Positions 30,353 through 38,992 of a stretch of 42,906 bases of DNA are shown one piece after another. Both the position numbers and the translations under genes were made by a program. Under the pieces are notes generated by a model, which worked only from the letters and a program-made list of their open reading frames with translations, had not been told where the DNA came from and did not search any database. Source of the DNA: Cyclobacteriaceae bacterium (lineage in GTDB: Bacteria; Bacteroidota; Bacteroidia; Cytophagales; Cyclobacteriaceae); the NCBI GenBank assembly GCA_026129485.1, contig JAHCHY010000026.1, positions 1 through 42,906 of the forward strand, in the 5' to 3' direction. Each line of letters begins with the position of its first letter. Within the stretch, counting starts at the first letter, position 1.

Positions 30353-32158
30353 TTACAAAAACCTTAAGCCCACCTTTGCGCCAAACCACATCGACAAATT
30401 GTTATCCGTTCCCACTTTTACAGAATGATTCGATGGGGTGTAGTAGGTAAACATTTTCGGGTAATCCGTAAACGTGCTGTGGGTTAGGTATGCATTGAAC
30501 GTAACACCGGTTGAAACGGAAAATTTCTTCGCCAGTTGAAAATCAAAACCGAGGTAAGCTTTGTTGAGCAAGCTCAGCGCGTTGGTAAAGCTCCCTTTGT
30601 TCACATGCTGGCTTACGATGTCAAAATCCAGGTACCACCAGCGGGTTAGCTTACGCGAAGTTCCTAATCCGTAGCCAAACGTCCACACCGAGGTATCATT
30701 AGCAGCTATCGATCTTTCCGGCTTGAATCCTGCGGCCAGGATAGTATAAAATTTTCTTACACCGGTACGAAACGCCAGGTTAACCGGGAACACTTCATCG
30801 GCCGATAACTCAATTTTATGGTATCCTTTATTTACAATGCTGAACAACCCGATCGGAACACCGCCCACGCTATCGGCATAATTAATCAGCCCGATCTGTG
30901 TACCCTTCACCCTTCCGGCATAGTTGAACAGCCCGCTGATCTGCGAACCGGAAATTTTATCGGTAGCAATATTGGTAACTCCGGCAAACTGTGAGCCTCT
31001 GTAGGTACCGCGTTGCAGGTTCCCAAAGCCGGCCACCTGCACACCGTAAGAAGCGTAGTTATTGTAATTGCTGAACCCGGCTACCTGCACGCCATTCATC
31101 TCACCCAGGTTGGTATTTGAAAAGCCAGCCACCTGTACGCCATAGCCATCGCTGAGATTGGTATTGGCAAAGCCGGCCAGTTGTACTGCAGTAGCGCTGC
31201 CTCCATTCAAATTGAAAAAACCTGCTGCCTGTATCCCGTAAACATCGCCACCCACCATATTACCAAAGCCGGCAATCTGCAGCCACCGTACATCTCCCCG
31301 ATCGAGGTTAAAAAAGAAACCCAATTCGATTTGTCGCATACCCATGGAGTAGCCGCCCAGAAAGTTTATCGAATAATCGTTAATTACATTTGCACTCAGC
31401 TTTCCATTTGTGCCCACAAAAGGAAGAATAGAAACCTGTGCCAGTGCGTATAACGTATCTGAAATGTTTTGCACGTTTGGCTCTGAAGAATAGGGATGAG
31501 CTAATTCTTCCTTTAACGCTGTTAACATGGCAGAGTCCGGCTTTATCTCCGGCAAATCGATTTGAACCGATGCGTGTACTACTGGCTTCATGGCAATAAT
31601 GTAGTACTGGTTAGCCGATGCTGTAATCTGGATCAATGTATCGCGGTAATCTTTCTTGCTTACCGAAAGCTGTAACGAATCGGTACGCTTTTCAATTTTC
31701 ATTCTGAAAAAACCGTACTGATCGGCAGTGACAGAAGTAATAGAGGGTTTATGATAAATGCTCACCTGCGGTAATTTATTGCCGGTATGGGCATCCTCTA
31801 CATAACCGCTTACAATAATGGTTACGATATTGTTCTTAACCGGGGGTGCAGGCGCTTTTGTAAGAATCACGTAATTGCCTTTTGCCTTGTAGTTAAGTGC
31901 GCCTTGAAAAATCTCGTTCAGCACCTGCCGCACGGTAAGATTTTGTGCGTTTATACTGATCACCTGGTCGGGATCGATAAGTGAGCTGTTATAGGAAAAC
32001 GAAAAGCCGGCCGACTGTGCAATCCTGTTTAATGCCAACGTGATCTTCTCGTTTTCAGCCGAAAGGGTAACGGGCCGCTCAAGCAAGGGCAGGTCTTTCG
32101 TTTGAGCTGCACAAAACGTAAACGCCAGCAGAAATAAAAAAGAGTAAAAAATTCTCAT
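30353..32158 (-). CDS. STN + CarboxypepD_reg-like protein with AGF-N repeats and barrel-like C-terminus
   Basis: About 601 residues. Signal peptide MRIFYSFLFLLAFTFCAAQ, then an STN (secretin/TonB N-terminal) signalling domain (about 25-95; ALNRIAQSAGFSFSYNSSLI, SINAQNLTVRQVLNEIFQG), then a carboxypeptidase-regulatory-like domain (about 105-195; VSGYVEDAHTGNKLPQVSIY). From about residue 260 there is a striking tandem repeat of around 20 residues with core G-QVAGF-N (IAGFGN, QAAGFFN, QLAGFAN, QVAGFSN twice, QVAGFGN, QFAGVTN, QISGLFN, QIGLINYA). The C-terminal 170 residues look like beta strands of an outer-membrane barrel. It directly follows sigma and FecR genes, five bases after the FecR stop. 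The STN domain is the usual partner of FecR, so this protein may transmit the outer-membrane signal to FecR. Confidence 0.88.
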   Translation of the reverse strand: MRIFYSFLFLLAFTFCAAQTKDLPLLERPVTLSAENEKITLALNRIAQSAGFSFSYNSSLIDPDQVISINAQNLTVRQVLNEIFQGALNYKAKGNYVILTKAPAPPVKNNIVTIIVSGYVEDAHTGNKLPQVSIYHKPSITSVTADQYGFFRMKIEKRTDSLQLSVSKKDYRDTLIQITASANQYYIIAMKPVVHASVQIDLPEIKPDSAMLTALKEELAHPYSSEPNVQNISDTLYALAQVSILPFVGTNGKLSANVINDYSINFLGGYSMGMRQIELGFFFNLDRGDVRWLQIAGFGNMVGGDVYGIQAAGFFNLNGGSATAVQLAGFANTNLSDGYGVQVAGFSNTNLGEMNGVQVAGFSNYNNYASYGVQVAGFGNLQRGTYRGSQFAGVTNIATDKISGSQISGLFNYAGRVKGTQIGLINYADSVGGVPIGLFSIVNKGYHKIELSADEVFPVNLAFRTGVRKFYTILAAGFKPERSIAANDTSVWTFGYGLGTSRKLTRWWYLDFDIVSQHVNKGSFTNALSLLNKAYLGFDFQLAKKFSVSTGVTFNAYLTHSTFTDYPKMFTYYTPSNHSVKVGTDNNLSMWFGAKVGLRFL

Positions 32159-32163
32159 GCGTG

Positions 32164-33171
32164 CTATTGTGTGCTGGTGCATCCATCCCCATCCAGAATC
32201 AGCTCCTCTCCCCTTCGGGTTAAGGTCAGGTTCATGGTTTCGGCTATTACTTCTGCAATAATGGCGGCATTATCTTCTTTGTAATTAGCGGTAAGCCGGC
32301 AGTCAAAAAGTTTTTTATTGGCTAACACGATCTTTGAGTTATACACTTCATTCAGCAGCTCCACTACCGATTTCAGATCGGTATTATTAAAGCTGAACAC
32401 TTTTGTTTTATACGCCAGCACGTTGGTGTCAGGCTTTTCGATGCGATAAAACATTTTGTTGCGCTTGCTGTAAATAGCACGTTGGCCGGCTTTCAGGTTA
32501 AGACCGCTATCGTATAACGTATAGAACTGAACCTCACCTTCGGTTACTAATATCTCGATGGTGTCTTTTTCAGGATACGCTTTCAGGTTAAACTCGGTAC
32601 CGATGTCGCGCACCAGCACTTCGTCTGCTTCAATTACAAACGGTTTCTTTTCATCATGCTTTACGCTGAAATATGCTTCGCCTTTCAATTTCACTTTACG
32701 TGATTTCGCTTTGGCATCGTAGCTATAAGCCAGTTCGCTTTTCTTGTTGAGGAATGCTGTGCTTCCATCGGGCAACGTATCCTGCCGTGTAGTATCGGCA
32801 CTTGCTATGGCCATCTGTTGCGTATGCGGAGCTATCGGGTTATTCAGGAAATAAACCACGCCAAAAAAGATGGCAACACCGGCAGCAATGCGCACCCAGA
32901 TGGTGGTTGCTTCAGAGCGCTTCTCCATGGATATAACTTTGCTCTTCCCGATTTTGCCTTTCACTTTGCTCCAGGCCGCATCGGCATCGAATTCCATTTT
33001 CACCCCGGTGCCGGCCGCTTTATCAAAAATGGTTTTCAGATTTTCATAGTACGCACGATTGGTTTCACTTTGCGCAATCCATGCATCAACCTCCTGCTGC
33101 TCCTGCACAGTAGCTTCACCGGCTAATACCTTGCCAATCAATTCATCCATATCGTGGTGAAGCATTCCCAT
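32164..33171 (-). CDS. FecR family anti-sigma factor
   Basis: A 335-residue inner-membrane anti-sigma/sigma-regulator. Cytoplasmic N-terminal part (1-90) binds the sigma factor; one membrane segment lies near 92-110 (WVRIAAGVAIFFGVVYFL). The periplasmic FecR domain shows DGSTAFLNKKSELAYSY, VKLKGEAYFSVKHDEKKPF and IGTEFNLKAYPE, and the C-terminal DUF4974 (about 255-328) shows FSFNNTDLKSVVELLNEVY. The ATG at 33171 overlaps the sigma gene's stop (TAATG), implying translational coupling. In this family the periplasmic part senses the STN domain of an outer-membrane protein, here most likely the product of the next gene. Confidence 0.95.
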   Translation of the reverse strand: MGMLHHDMDELIGKVLAGEATVQEQQEVDAWIAQSETNRAYYENLKTIFDKAAGTGVKMEFDADAAWSKVKGKIGKSKVISMEKRSEATTIWVRIAAGVAIFFGVVYFLNNPIAPHTQQMAIASADTTRQDTLPDGSTAFLNKKSELAYSYDAKAKSRKVKLKGEAYFSVKHDEKKPFVIEADEVLVRDIGTEFNLKAYPEKDTIEILVTEGEVQFYTLYDSGLNLKAGQRAIYSKRNKMFYRIEKPDTNVLAYKTKVFSFNNTDLKSVVELLNEVYNSKIVLANKKLFDCRLTANYKEDNAAIIAEVIAETMNLTLTRRGEELILDGDGCTSTQ

Positions 33172-33749
33172 TAAGGCATCCAGCTATTCATAAAAATTAA
33201 AAATAAAGGCAAATATTCTTTTAACTGCTCGCGCATCAGCCGCAAGGCTTTGCCCATGTGGTTCTCTACCGTTTTTACAGAAATCTGTAATTGATCGGCT
33301 ATTTCCTGGTATTTCAGCTCTTCAAAGCGACTGAGCTGAAACACCAACCTGCACTGTTCGGGCAGCGTTTGCATGGCTTCTGCTATTTTAGATTCCAGCT
33401 CGGTTGCCTGCACGTTATGCATAACCGAGTCGGTCGCTGTTTCGCTCACATATAGTTCATGTGCAGCATGTTGTTGCTTTACCTTTTCGTGCTTGAGCAC
33501 GTTAAGGCAACTGTTGCGTACCATACGGTACAGGTAAGCCTTAAGCGAGGTTTCAATAGCAATAGCTGATCGCTTTTCCCAAACGGAAATAAAAGCTGAC
33601 TGAACTACTTCCTCGGCTTCCTCTTTATCGTTCAGAAAAGAAAAGGCGTAGCGGCACAACGGCTGGTAACAGGCACGGAAAATCATCTCAAAAGTGCTTT
33701 GGTCGCCCTGCCGGAATTTTTCCAAGACCTGCTTTTCCGATAAATCCAC
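33171..33749 (-). CDS. ECF sigma factor, FecI/Bacteroidota expansion type
   Basis: A 192-residue sigma-70-family factor. Region 2: FEMIFRACYQPLCRYAFSFL and DKEEAEEVVQSAFISVWEKR, followed by YLYRMVRNSCLNVLKHEK. Region 4 with helix-turn-helix: LPEQCRLVFQLSRFEELKYQ and ISVKTVENHMGKALRLMR. It starts with GTG at 33749; no upstream ATG is available. It should direct RNA polymerase to the promoter of the sigma-FecR-STN-receptor operon and perhaps to other genes, when released or activated by FecR. No convincing -7/-33 box is visible upstream, so the promoter is uncertain. Confidence 0.95.
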   Translation of the reverse strand: MDLSEKQVLEKFRQGDQSTFEMIFRACYQPLCRYAFSFLNDKEEAEEVVQSAFISVWEKRSAIAIETSLKAYLYRMVRNSCLNVLKHEKVKQQHAAHELYVSETATDSVMHNVQATELESKIAEAMQTLPEQCRLVFQLSRFEELKYQEIADQLQISVKTVENHMGKALRLMREQLKEYLPLFLIFMNSWMP

Positions 33750-33857
33750 CGCCTTTATTTAAAAGAGTTGGTGCAATTTACGGGATTTGGGCGCTGTGGT
33801 TATGACAACCAAAAGAACTTTTACCCCTAACGGGCAGGGAAAATGTTTAGAAAAGAG

Positions 33858-33889
33858 TTTCCTGCAGACCGGGCCGGAACTGCAGGAAA
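33858..33889 (-). terminator. Hairpin terminator after the carbonic anhydrase gene
   Basis: TTTCCTGCAG and CTGCAGGAAA form a perfect 10-bp stem around a 12-base loop. It begins 11 bases after the carbonic anhydrase stop on the minus strand and is followed by a CTCTTTTC pyrimidine run. It separates the carbonic anhydrase transcript from the sigma-factor operon. The rest of 33750-33900 holds no gene. Confidence 0.6.
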
Positions 33890-33900
33890 ATCGGGAAGGG

Positions 33901-34545
33901 TTATTTTTTTAAACGTTCAAAGCGGTACACATCCGGCATTTCGGAGTCATCGTGCATGCTTACTTTCAGATCTTTGATCAACCCGTTACGCACGTCATAC
34001 ACCCAGCCGTGTATGTAAGGGAAGCCGCCCCTGCGCTGCCAGGCATTCTGAATGATGGAGGTTTTGCCCAGGTCGTACACCTGCTCCACTACATTTAATT
34101 CAATAAACCGGTCTTCGCGCTCCTTAAGATCCGAGATGGCCTCAAGCTCATCCTGATGAAAGCGGTACACATCTTTTATGTGCCGGATCCAGTTATCAAT
34201 AAGACCAATTTGCTTGTGCCCCATTGCCGCACGTACACCTCCGCAACCATAATGACCACATACAATTACATGATTCACTTCCAACACATTTACGGCATAG
34301 TCCAGCACGCTAAGCATGTTCATATCGGTGTGCACAACCATGTTGGCGATGTTGCGATGCACAAATACTTCGCCCGGCTGGGTTCCGGTTATTTGATTGG
34401 CGGGCACCCGGCTGTCTGCACAGCCAATCCAAAGAAATTCCGGCTTTTGTGTATTTGCGAGCTTGCCGAAGAAGTCCTTATCCTCATGAAGCATTTGCTC
34501 TACCCAGGCACGATTTTGTAAAAGCAATTGATTATATTTTTCCAT
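33901..34545 (-). CDS. Beta-class carbonic anhydrase
   Basis: A 214-residue cytoplasmic zinc enzyme interconverting CO2 and bicarbonate. The ligands are Cys42 and Asp44 in GCADSR (with Arg46 completing the Asp-Arg dyad), and His98 and Cys101 in CGHYGCGGV. VFVHRNIANMV and the N-terminal helix are as usual for the family. No signal peptide is present. It follows the SulP transporter on the same strand with a 36-base gap. This pairing suggests that bicarbonate taken up by the transporter is balanced with CO2 inside the cell. A terminator hairpin follows the gene. Confidence 0.96.
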   Translation of the reverse strand: MEKYNQLLLQNRAWVEQMLHEDKDFFGKLANTQKPEFLWIGCADSRVPANQITGTQPGEVFVHRNIANMVVHTDMNMLSVLDYAVNVLEVNHVIVCGHYGCGGVRAAMGHKQIGLIDNWIRHIKDVYRFHQDELEAISDLKEREDRFIELNVVEQVYDLGKTSIIQNAWQRRGGFPYIHGWVYDVRNGLIKDLKVSMHDDSEMPDVYRFERLKK

Positions 34546-34581
34546 TGTCAGTTTCTTTTTTTAAAAAATTAAACAATAATT

Positions 34582-36114
34582 CTATACCAAGGCCTTATCC
34601 GGCAGCTTTAATCCCTTAATTTCAATTGATATGTTTTTCGATCTTGCTGTTTCCGTAAAATCTACTAAGGTTTCCACTATGTCGCCATCCACAAAGCCAG
34701 CCTGGGTAGCATCAATTACCAGGAGAGCGTTTTCGGGAATTGTGGCCAGCTCCTGGCGAAGTGCAGCCTTGTTCAGAAACGTAACATCTTTTGTAAACTT
34801 GATCAGGTACCTTTCTTCATCCGAAACCAGTATCATTGCCTTTTTGAAGTTGGTGATCAGGATAAATATAAGCGCTACTATAATACCGAGGAAAACACCC
34901 AGCAGCAGGTTGGTAAACAATACCGCTACTACCGTGGCCACAAAAGGCAGAAACTGCGCATAGCCTTTGCGAAACATTTCAACAAAGGCCGAAGGCTTAG
35001 TGAGCTTATAACCCGTAACCAGCAAAATGCCCGCAAGGCATGAGAGCGGAATCAGCTCCAGCAATTGCGGTATCAATGCTACCGATAGCAACAAAATAAA
35101 TCCGTGTGAAATGGCTGAAGCCTTGGTGCGGGCTCCTGCATTTACGTTTGCCGAGCTGCGTACAATAACGGAAGTAACCGGTAATCCACCCAAAAGTCCG
35201 GATACGGCATTGCCGATTCCCTGCGCCTGCAGCTCACGGTTTAATGGCGTGCTTCTGCGTGCCGGATCCATCTTATCGCTTGCTTCAATGCTGAGTAGTG
35301 TTTCGAGGCTGGCCACTACAGCAAGCGTGATTGCCGTGGTGTAAACTTTAGGATTCTGCCACCCGGAAAAATCAGGGAACGTAAAAAATGCGCTTAGGCC
35401 TGACTCTGCATAAGATGGTAACGAAACGAGGTGCTGGGCACCGATCACCAGGTCGGGTGATATTATTTTGTAAATAGCGTTAAGTGCAATACCCACTACT
35501 ACAACAATCAGCGGAGCTGGCACTATCCTGAAAAAACGGAATCGTAAAAGGAAATTTGAATTCCAGGATACCAGTATCAGCACAGATATTAAGCTGATTA
35601 TTACCGCCCCGGGGCTTATATAATTCAAAGATTCTATAATTTCAGAAAAAGTGTTGCGGCCGTCTTGTTGAAAGAAGCTTTCATCTCCTTCAAAATCGGC
35701 ATCGTAACCAACGGCATGCGGTATCTGTTTCAGAATAAGAATTAGTCCAATACCGGCAAGCATACCCTTTATAACGGCTACCGGGAAAAAATGCCCGATT
35801 GACCCGGCCCGGACAAGACCTAATATTACCTGGAGCGCCCCGGCAACCACCACGCTGAACAAAAAAATCTCGAACGTGCCCAGGTCTTTAATGGCAACCA
35901 ATACAATGGATGTTAAGCCGGCTGCCGGGCCACTTACACTTAGCGAAGATCCGCTCAGCGATCCGATTACAATACCCCCCACAATACCGGCCATTAAACC
36001 GGAGAACAGGGGCGCACCGGATGCCAGTGCTATTCCCAAGCACAACGGCAAGGCTACCAGAAATACAACAACAGATGAAGGAAAGTCTGTTGACCAAAAA
36101 TTTCTAAAATTCAT
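34582..36114 (-). CDS. SulP family anion transporter (probable bicarbonate/sulfate) with STAS domain
   Basis: A 510-residue inner-membrane transporter. About a dozen hydrophobic segments lie in residues 12-400, including the conserved GLAMAGI-like block SGLMAGIVGGIVIG, GSSLSVSGPAAGLTSIV, and LNRELQAQGIGNAVSGLLGGLPVTSVIVRSSANVNAG. A C-terminal STAS domain (about 420-505; LLVIDATQAGFVDGDIVETLVDF) is typical of SulP proteins. Because a carbonic anhydrase gene follows in the same operon, sodium-dependent bicarbonate uptake (BicA-like) is more likely than sulfate transport, but that is inference. A small secreted-protein gene precedes it by 64 bases. Confidence 0.93.
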   Translation of the reverse strand: MNFRNFWSTDFPSSVVVFLVALPLCLGIALASGAPLFSGLMAGIVGGIVIGSLSGSSLSVSGPAAGLTSIVLVAIKDLGTFEIFLFSVVVAGALQVILGLVRAGSIGHFFPVAVIKGMLAGIGLILILKQIPHAVGYDADFEGDESFFQQDGRNTFSEIIESLNYISPGAVIISLISVLILVSWNSNFLLRFRFFRIVPAPLIVVVVGIALNAIYKIISPDLVIGAQHLVSLPSYAESGLSAFFTFPDFSGWQNPKVYTTAITLAVVASLETLLSIEASDKMDPARRSTPLNRELQAQGIGNAVSGLLGGLPVTSVIVRSSANVNAGARTKASAISHGFILLLSVALIPQLLELIPLSCLAGILLVTGYKLTKPSAFVEMFRKGYAQFLPFVATVVAVLFTNLLLGVFLGIIVALIFILITNFKKAMILVSDEERYLIKFTKDVTFLNKAALRQELATIPENALLVIDATQAGFVDGDIVETLVDFTETARSKNISIEIKGLKLPDKALV

Positions 36115-36178
36115 ATGAAAAGAAAAAAATGAAATCCAAACTGAATGTACCCGAAAAGGGGCGTCAGAACAAACAGCT

Positions 36179-36487
36179 TTATGCCTGGGGAGGTGGCGAT
36201 ATTATTTCCAGGAAATGGAAACTGGTAAGAAAGTGGCCTACACGTGTGAGCTTGCCTGACCAGGCGCAGGCAGCGCCATGCGTATGGTGCGGAATCAGCT
36301 TGGAGTTTTCGTCATCTTCTGATGTGTCCTCTTCAACCGGAGAAGGAACCTGTTGATCTTCAGCTTCCTCGGCAAGATCAGCGCATTCGGTTGCATTGGT
36401 TCTTTTTAACGAAGTCGTGATCGTGTTGGCCGACACCAGGATCAGCAAACAGAAAATAGCTACGTATGAAAAAACAATTTTAGTCAT
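36179..36487 (-). CDS. Small exported or membrane protein with acidic and His-rich parts, upstream of SulP
   Basis: About 102 residues. The ATG at 36487 gives a hydrophobic N-terminal segment (MTKIVFSYVAIFCLLILVSA) that is a signal peptide or membrane anchor. Then comes an acidic stretch (ADLAEEAEDQQVPSP, VEEDTSEDDENS) and a basic/His end (LIPHHTHGAACAWSGKL, VGHFLTSFHF). The HHTHGAAC and H-F segments could bind metal. The family is not one I recognise. It lies upstream of the SulP and carbonic anhydrase genes on the same strand and may belong to that operon. A -7 box match (36497-36504) lies right before it. Confidence 0.6.
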   Translation of the reverse strand: MTKIVFSYVAIFCLLILVSANTITTSLKRTNATECADLAEEAEDQQVPSPVEEDTSEDDENSKLIPHHTHGAACAWSGKLTRVGHFLTSFHFLEIISPPPQA

Positions 36488-36496
36488 GAAGGATGG

Positions 36497-36504
36497 CAAA
36501 TATA
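36497..36504 (-). promoter_or_regulatory. Candidate -7 element for the SulP-carbonic anhydrase operon
   Basis: CAAATATA reads TATATTTG on the minus strand, an exact TAnnTTTG match ending nine bases before the ATG at 36487, giving a very short leader. No -33 box is evident. Confidence 0.4.
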
Positions 36505-36559
36505 GTAAATAGTTGAAACGGCTTAAATGCGTTTCCTGATTAAGAATTTTTTAACAAGT

Positions 36560-38911
36560 TTATTCGCTTCGCAGGGAATCAACCGGGTTGGCAAGCGCCA
36601 CTTTAAATGAGCGAAGCCCAACTGTTAGCGCAGCCACGCCCAGGCTAATAATACCGGCCAGCACAAACACGATAATCTCAGCCTCAACCCGGTAAGCAAA
36701 ATTATCAAGCCACTTATTGCCCAGGTAGTACATAGCCGGTGCAGCTATCAGGAATGCAACCAGCACCAGCAAGATGAACTCACGCGTAAGCAACCAGGTA
36801 AGATGCCATGCAGACGCTCCCAGCACTTTACGAAGCGCAACTTCGCGCGCACGTTGCTCGGTAATAAACATGACCATGCCCAGCAGCCCCAGGCAACTGA
36901 TAAACACCGACAGGGCCGAGAGGTAGCTGAACACCTGGCTGGTACGCTCTTCATTGCGATACGACTGGTCAATCTCTTCATCCAGGAACATATACTCGAA
37001 CGGTGCACCGGGACTTATTTTCTTAAACACTCCTTTTACTGCCTCCGTATGCTCCACCAGGTTGCCTGCCCCAAGCCGAACCGCTACGCGGTAATACTCA
37101 TCGGGGTCGATGAATATGAGCATCGGCTCTATCTTTTTGTGTGCCGATTTGAAATTAAAATCTTTTACAACGCCAATAATCGGGTTTCGCACCCGCGACC
37201 CCAAGCTGATGGTTTTGCCCAGCGGATCGGTAATACCCATTTGTTTTACCGCCTCTTCATTGACAATCATGGCGCCCGAATCAGAAATGATTTCAGGCGA
37301 GAAATCGCGGCCCGCCACAATTTCCATCGAGAATGTTTTTACAAAATCATGCTCAACCGGAAGCACATGAAACAACACCGAGGCGCTGGTATTTTTACCC
37401 TCCCACTCCACCATGTCAGACGACTCATTAATATTCGATAATCTTGAGCTTGTAGCTGTTACATTCAACACCCCCGGTAAGGCAAGCACCTCGGCCTTAA
37501 ACGCATTGAACTGCTTGCGCAGGTTCCGGTTTGCTGTAAACGTAAGGATGTTCTCTTTTTCAAATCCAAGATCGCGCGCACGGATATATTCAAGCTGATC
37601 CTGCACAACCAATGTGCCTGCCAGGAAAGAAATAGCCAGCACAAACTGCAGCACCACCAGCGTTCTTCTGAAGATGATTGTGCCTTTACCATTTTTCAAA
37701 TATCCTTTCAGAACAATAGCCGGGTTCAAAGCCGACAGCAGCAAAGCCGGGTAAGCTCCACCCAGGAAAGAACAAAAGATAACAGAAGCCAATAAAGGCA
37801 GGTAAATGGTTGGGTTAAAAATCTCAAACGCGATCAGCTTACCGCTGAGTGCGTTAAACGATGGCAGCATAAACCAGCTTACCGCCACGGCTACCAGGAA
37901 GGCAAGCACACTGTATAAAAAAGACTCTGAAAAGAAATGCAACATGAGCTGCAGCCTGTTAGCTCCTATTACTTTACGCACCCCTGCTTCCTTGGCCCGC
38001 TTAAGCGACCGTGCCGTTGCAAGATTGGCATAGTTGATACTGGCTATGATGAGTATAAAAATTCCCACAACTGAAAAGATATATACGTACATCATGTTAC
38101 CCCGGCTACCGCTATCGTTGTTCAGGTGGCCGGAGTGAAGGTGTATAGCGCGGAGCGGCTGCAACAAAATATCCGTTTCAGTTTTGGGGTGATGCGCTTT
38201 AATCACATTCCTGATCTTATCCGCGAAAGCAGCCGGATCTGCCTGGGCCGACAACCTGGCATAGGTATAATAACCATTGATGTTCCATTTCTGGAGATCA
38301 TCATAACCACCCGACCGCACAAACTCCATAGGGATCACAAAATCAAACTGCAGATGCGAGTTTCCGGGAACATTTTTGAATACAGCCGCCACCTGCAGCT
38401 CCTTGCCCAGTATGGTTAACGTCTTGCCAACCGGGTCTTCCGAATTAAAATATACCCCGGCCAACCGCTCCGATATCATCACTACATCAATCCCGCCAGC
38501 AAATGTTTTGAGCTCACCCCTTTCAACAGGAAAAGTAAACACATCGAAAAATTCAGGATCGGCCAGGATTCCTTTTTGCACGAACGCGGTTTCATCTCTG
38601 CGCACCGAGAACTCCGAGTTACCCACACGGCACGCAAATGCGACCTCGGCAAATGTTGATTTCAGGTAAGGGGCCAGGGGAGCCGGTGTTACGGCTACCG
38701 GGTACACCTCGTTGTTATCATTAAACTGGTTTTCTACCACGCGGTAGATATGGGCATTATCCTGATGGAAGCGATCATAGCTCCACTCTTCCTCTATCCA
38801 TAAAAAAATCAGGATAAAAGCGCTTAGCCCCACAACCAGGCCCGAAAGATTGATGAGGGAATAGATGCTTCGCATCTGGCGCAGGATTATTTTAAAGTAA
38901 CTGGAAAACAA
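36560..38911 (-). CDS. ABC transporter permease, MacB/FtsX type
   Basis: A 783-residue permease with the double FtsX-domain layout common in Bacteroidota. The first membrane helix (LINLSGLVVGLSAFILIFLWI) is followed by a MacB periplasmic core domain (about 45-245; EEWSYDRFHQDNAHIYRVVE). A first FtsX block with three helices lies near 280-400, with LKRAKEAGVRKVIGANRLQL as the cytoplasmic coupling segment. A single helix (LVVLQFVLAISFLAGTLVV) and a second periplasmic domain follow, then a final FtsX block with AREVALRKVLGASAWHLTWL. Such proteins usually work with a separate LolD/MacB ATPase in lipoprotein or antimicrobial export; that ATPase is not in the window, so it must be encoded elsewhere. 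It stands alone here. Confidence 0.94.
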   Translation of the reverse strand: MFSSYFKIILRQMRSIYSLINLSGLVVGLSAFILIFLWIEEEWSYDRFHQDNAHIYRVVENQFNDNNEVYPVAVTPAPLAPYLKSTFAEVAFACRVGNSEFSVRRDETAFVQKGILADPEFFDVFTFPVERGELKTFAGGIDVVMISERLAGVYFNSEDPVGKTLTILGKELQVAAVFKNVPGNSHLQFDFVIPMEFVRSGGYDDLQKWNINGYYTYARLSAQADPAAFADKIRNVIKAHHPKTETDILLQPLRAIHLHSGHLNNDSGSRGNMMYVYIFSVVGIFILIIASINYANLATARSLKRAKEAGVRKVIGANRLQLMLHFFSESFLYSVLAFLVAVAVSWFMLPSFNALSGKLIAFEIFNPTIYLPLLASVIFCSFLGGAYPALLLSALNPAIVLKGYLKNGKGTIIFRRTLVVLQFVLAISFLAGTLVVQDQLEYIRARDLGFEKENILTFTANRNLRKQFNAFKAEVLALPGVLNVTATSSRLSNINESSDMVEWEGKNTSASVLFHVLPVEHDFVKTFSMEIVAGRDFSPEIISDSGAMIVNEEAVKQMGITDPLGKTISLGSRVRNPIIGVVKDFNFKSAHKKIEPMLIFIDPDEYYRVAVRLGAGNLVEHTEAVKGVFKKISPGAPFEYMFLDEEIDQSYRNEERTSQVFSYLSALSVFISCLGLLGMVMFITEQRAREVALRKVLGASAWHLTWLLTREFILLVLVAFLIAAPAMYYLGNKWLDNFAYRVEAEIIVFVLAGIISLGVAALTVGLRSFKVALANPVDSLRSE

Positions 38912-38992
38912 ATGATGCAGGGTTATTCAGGAGTTACTAAAAATAAGATGTGGCTGCTTGATTTTTAAGCGCGGTGTAAGAAATCTTGCTCT

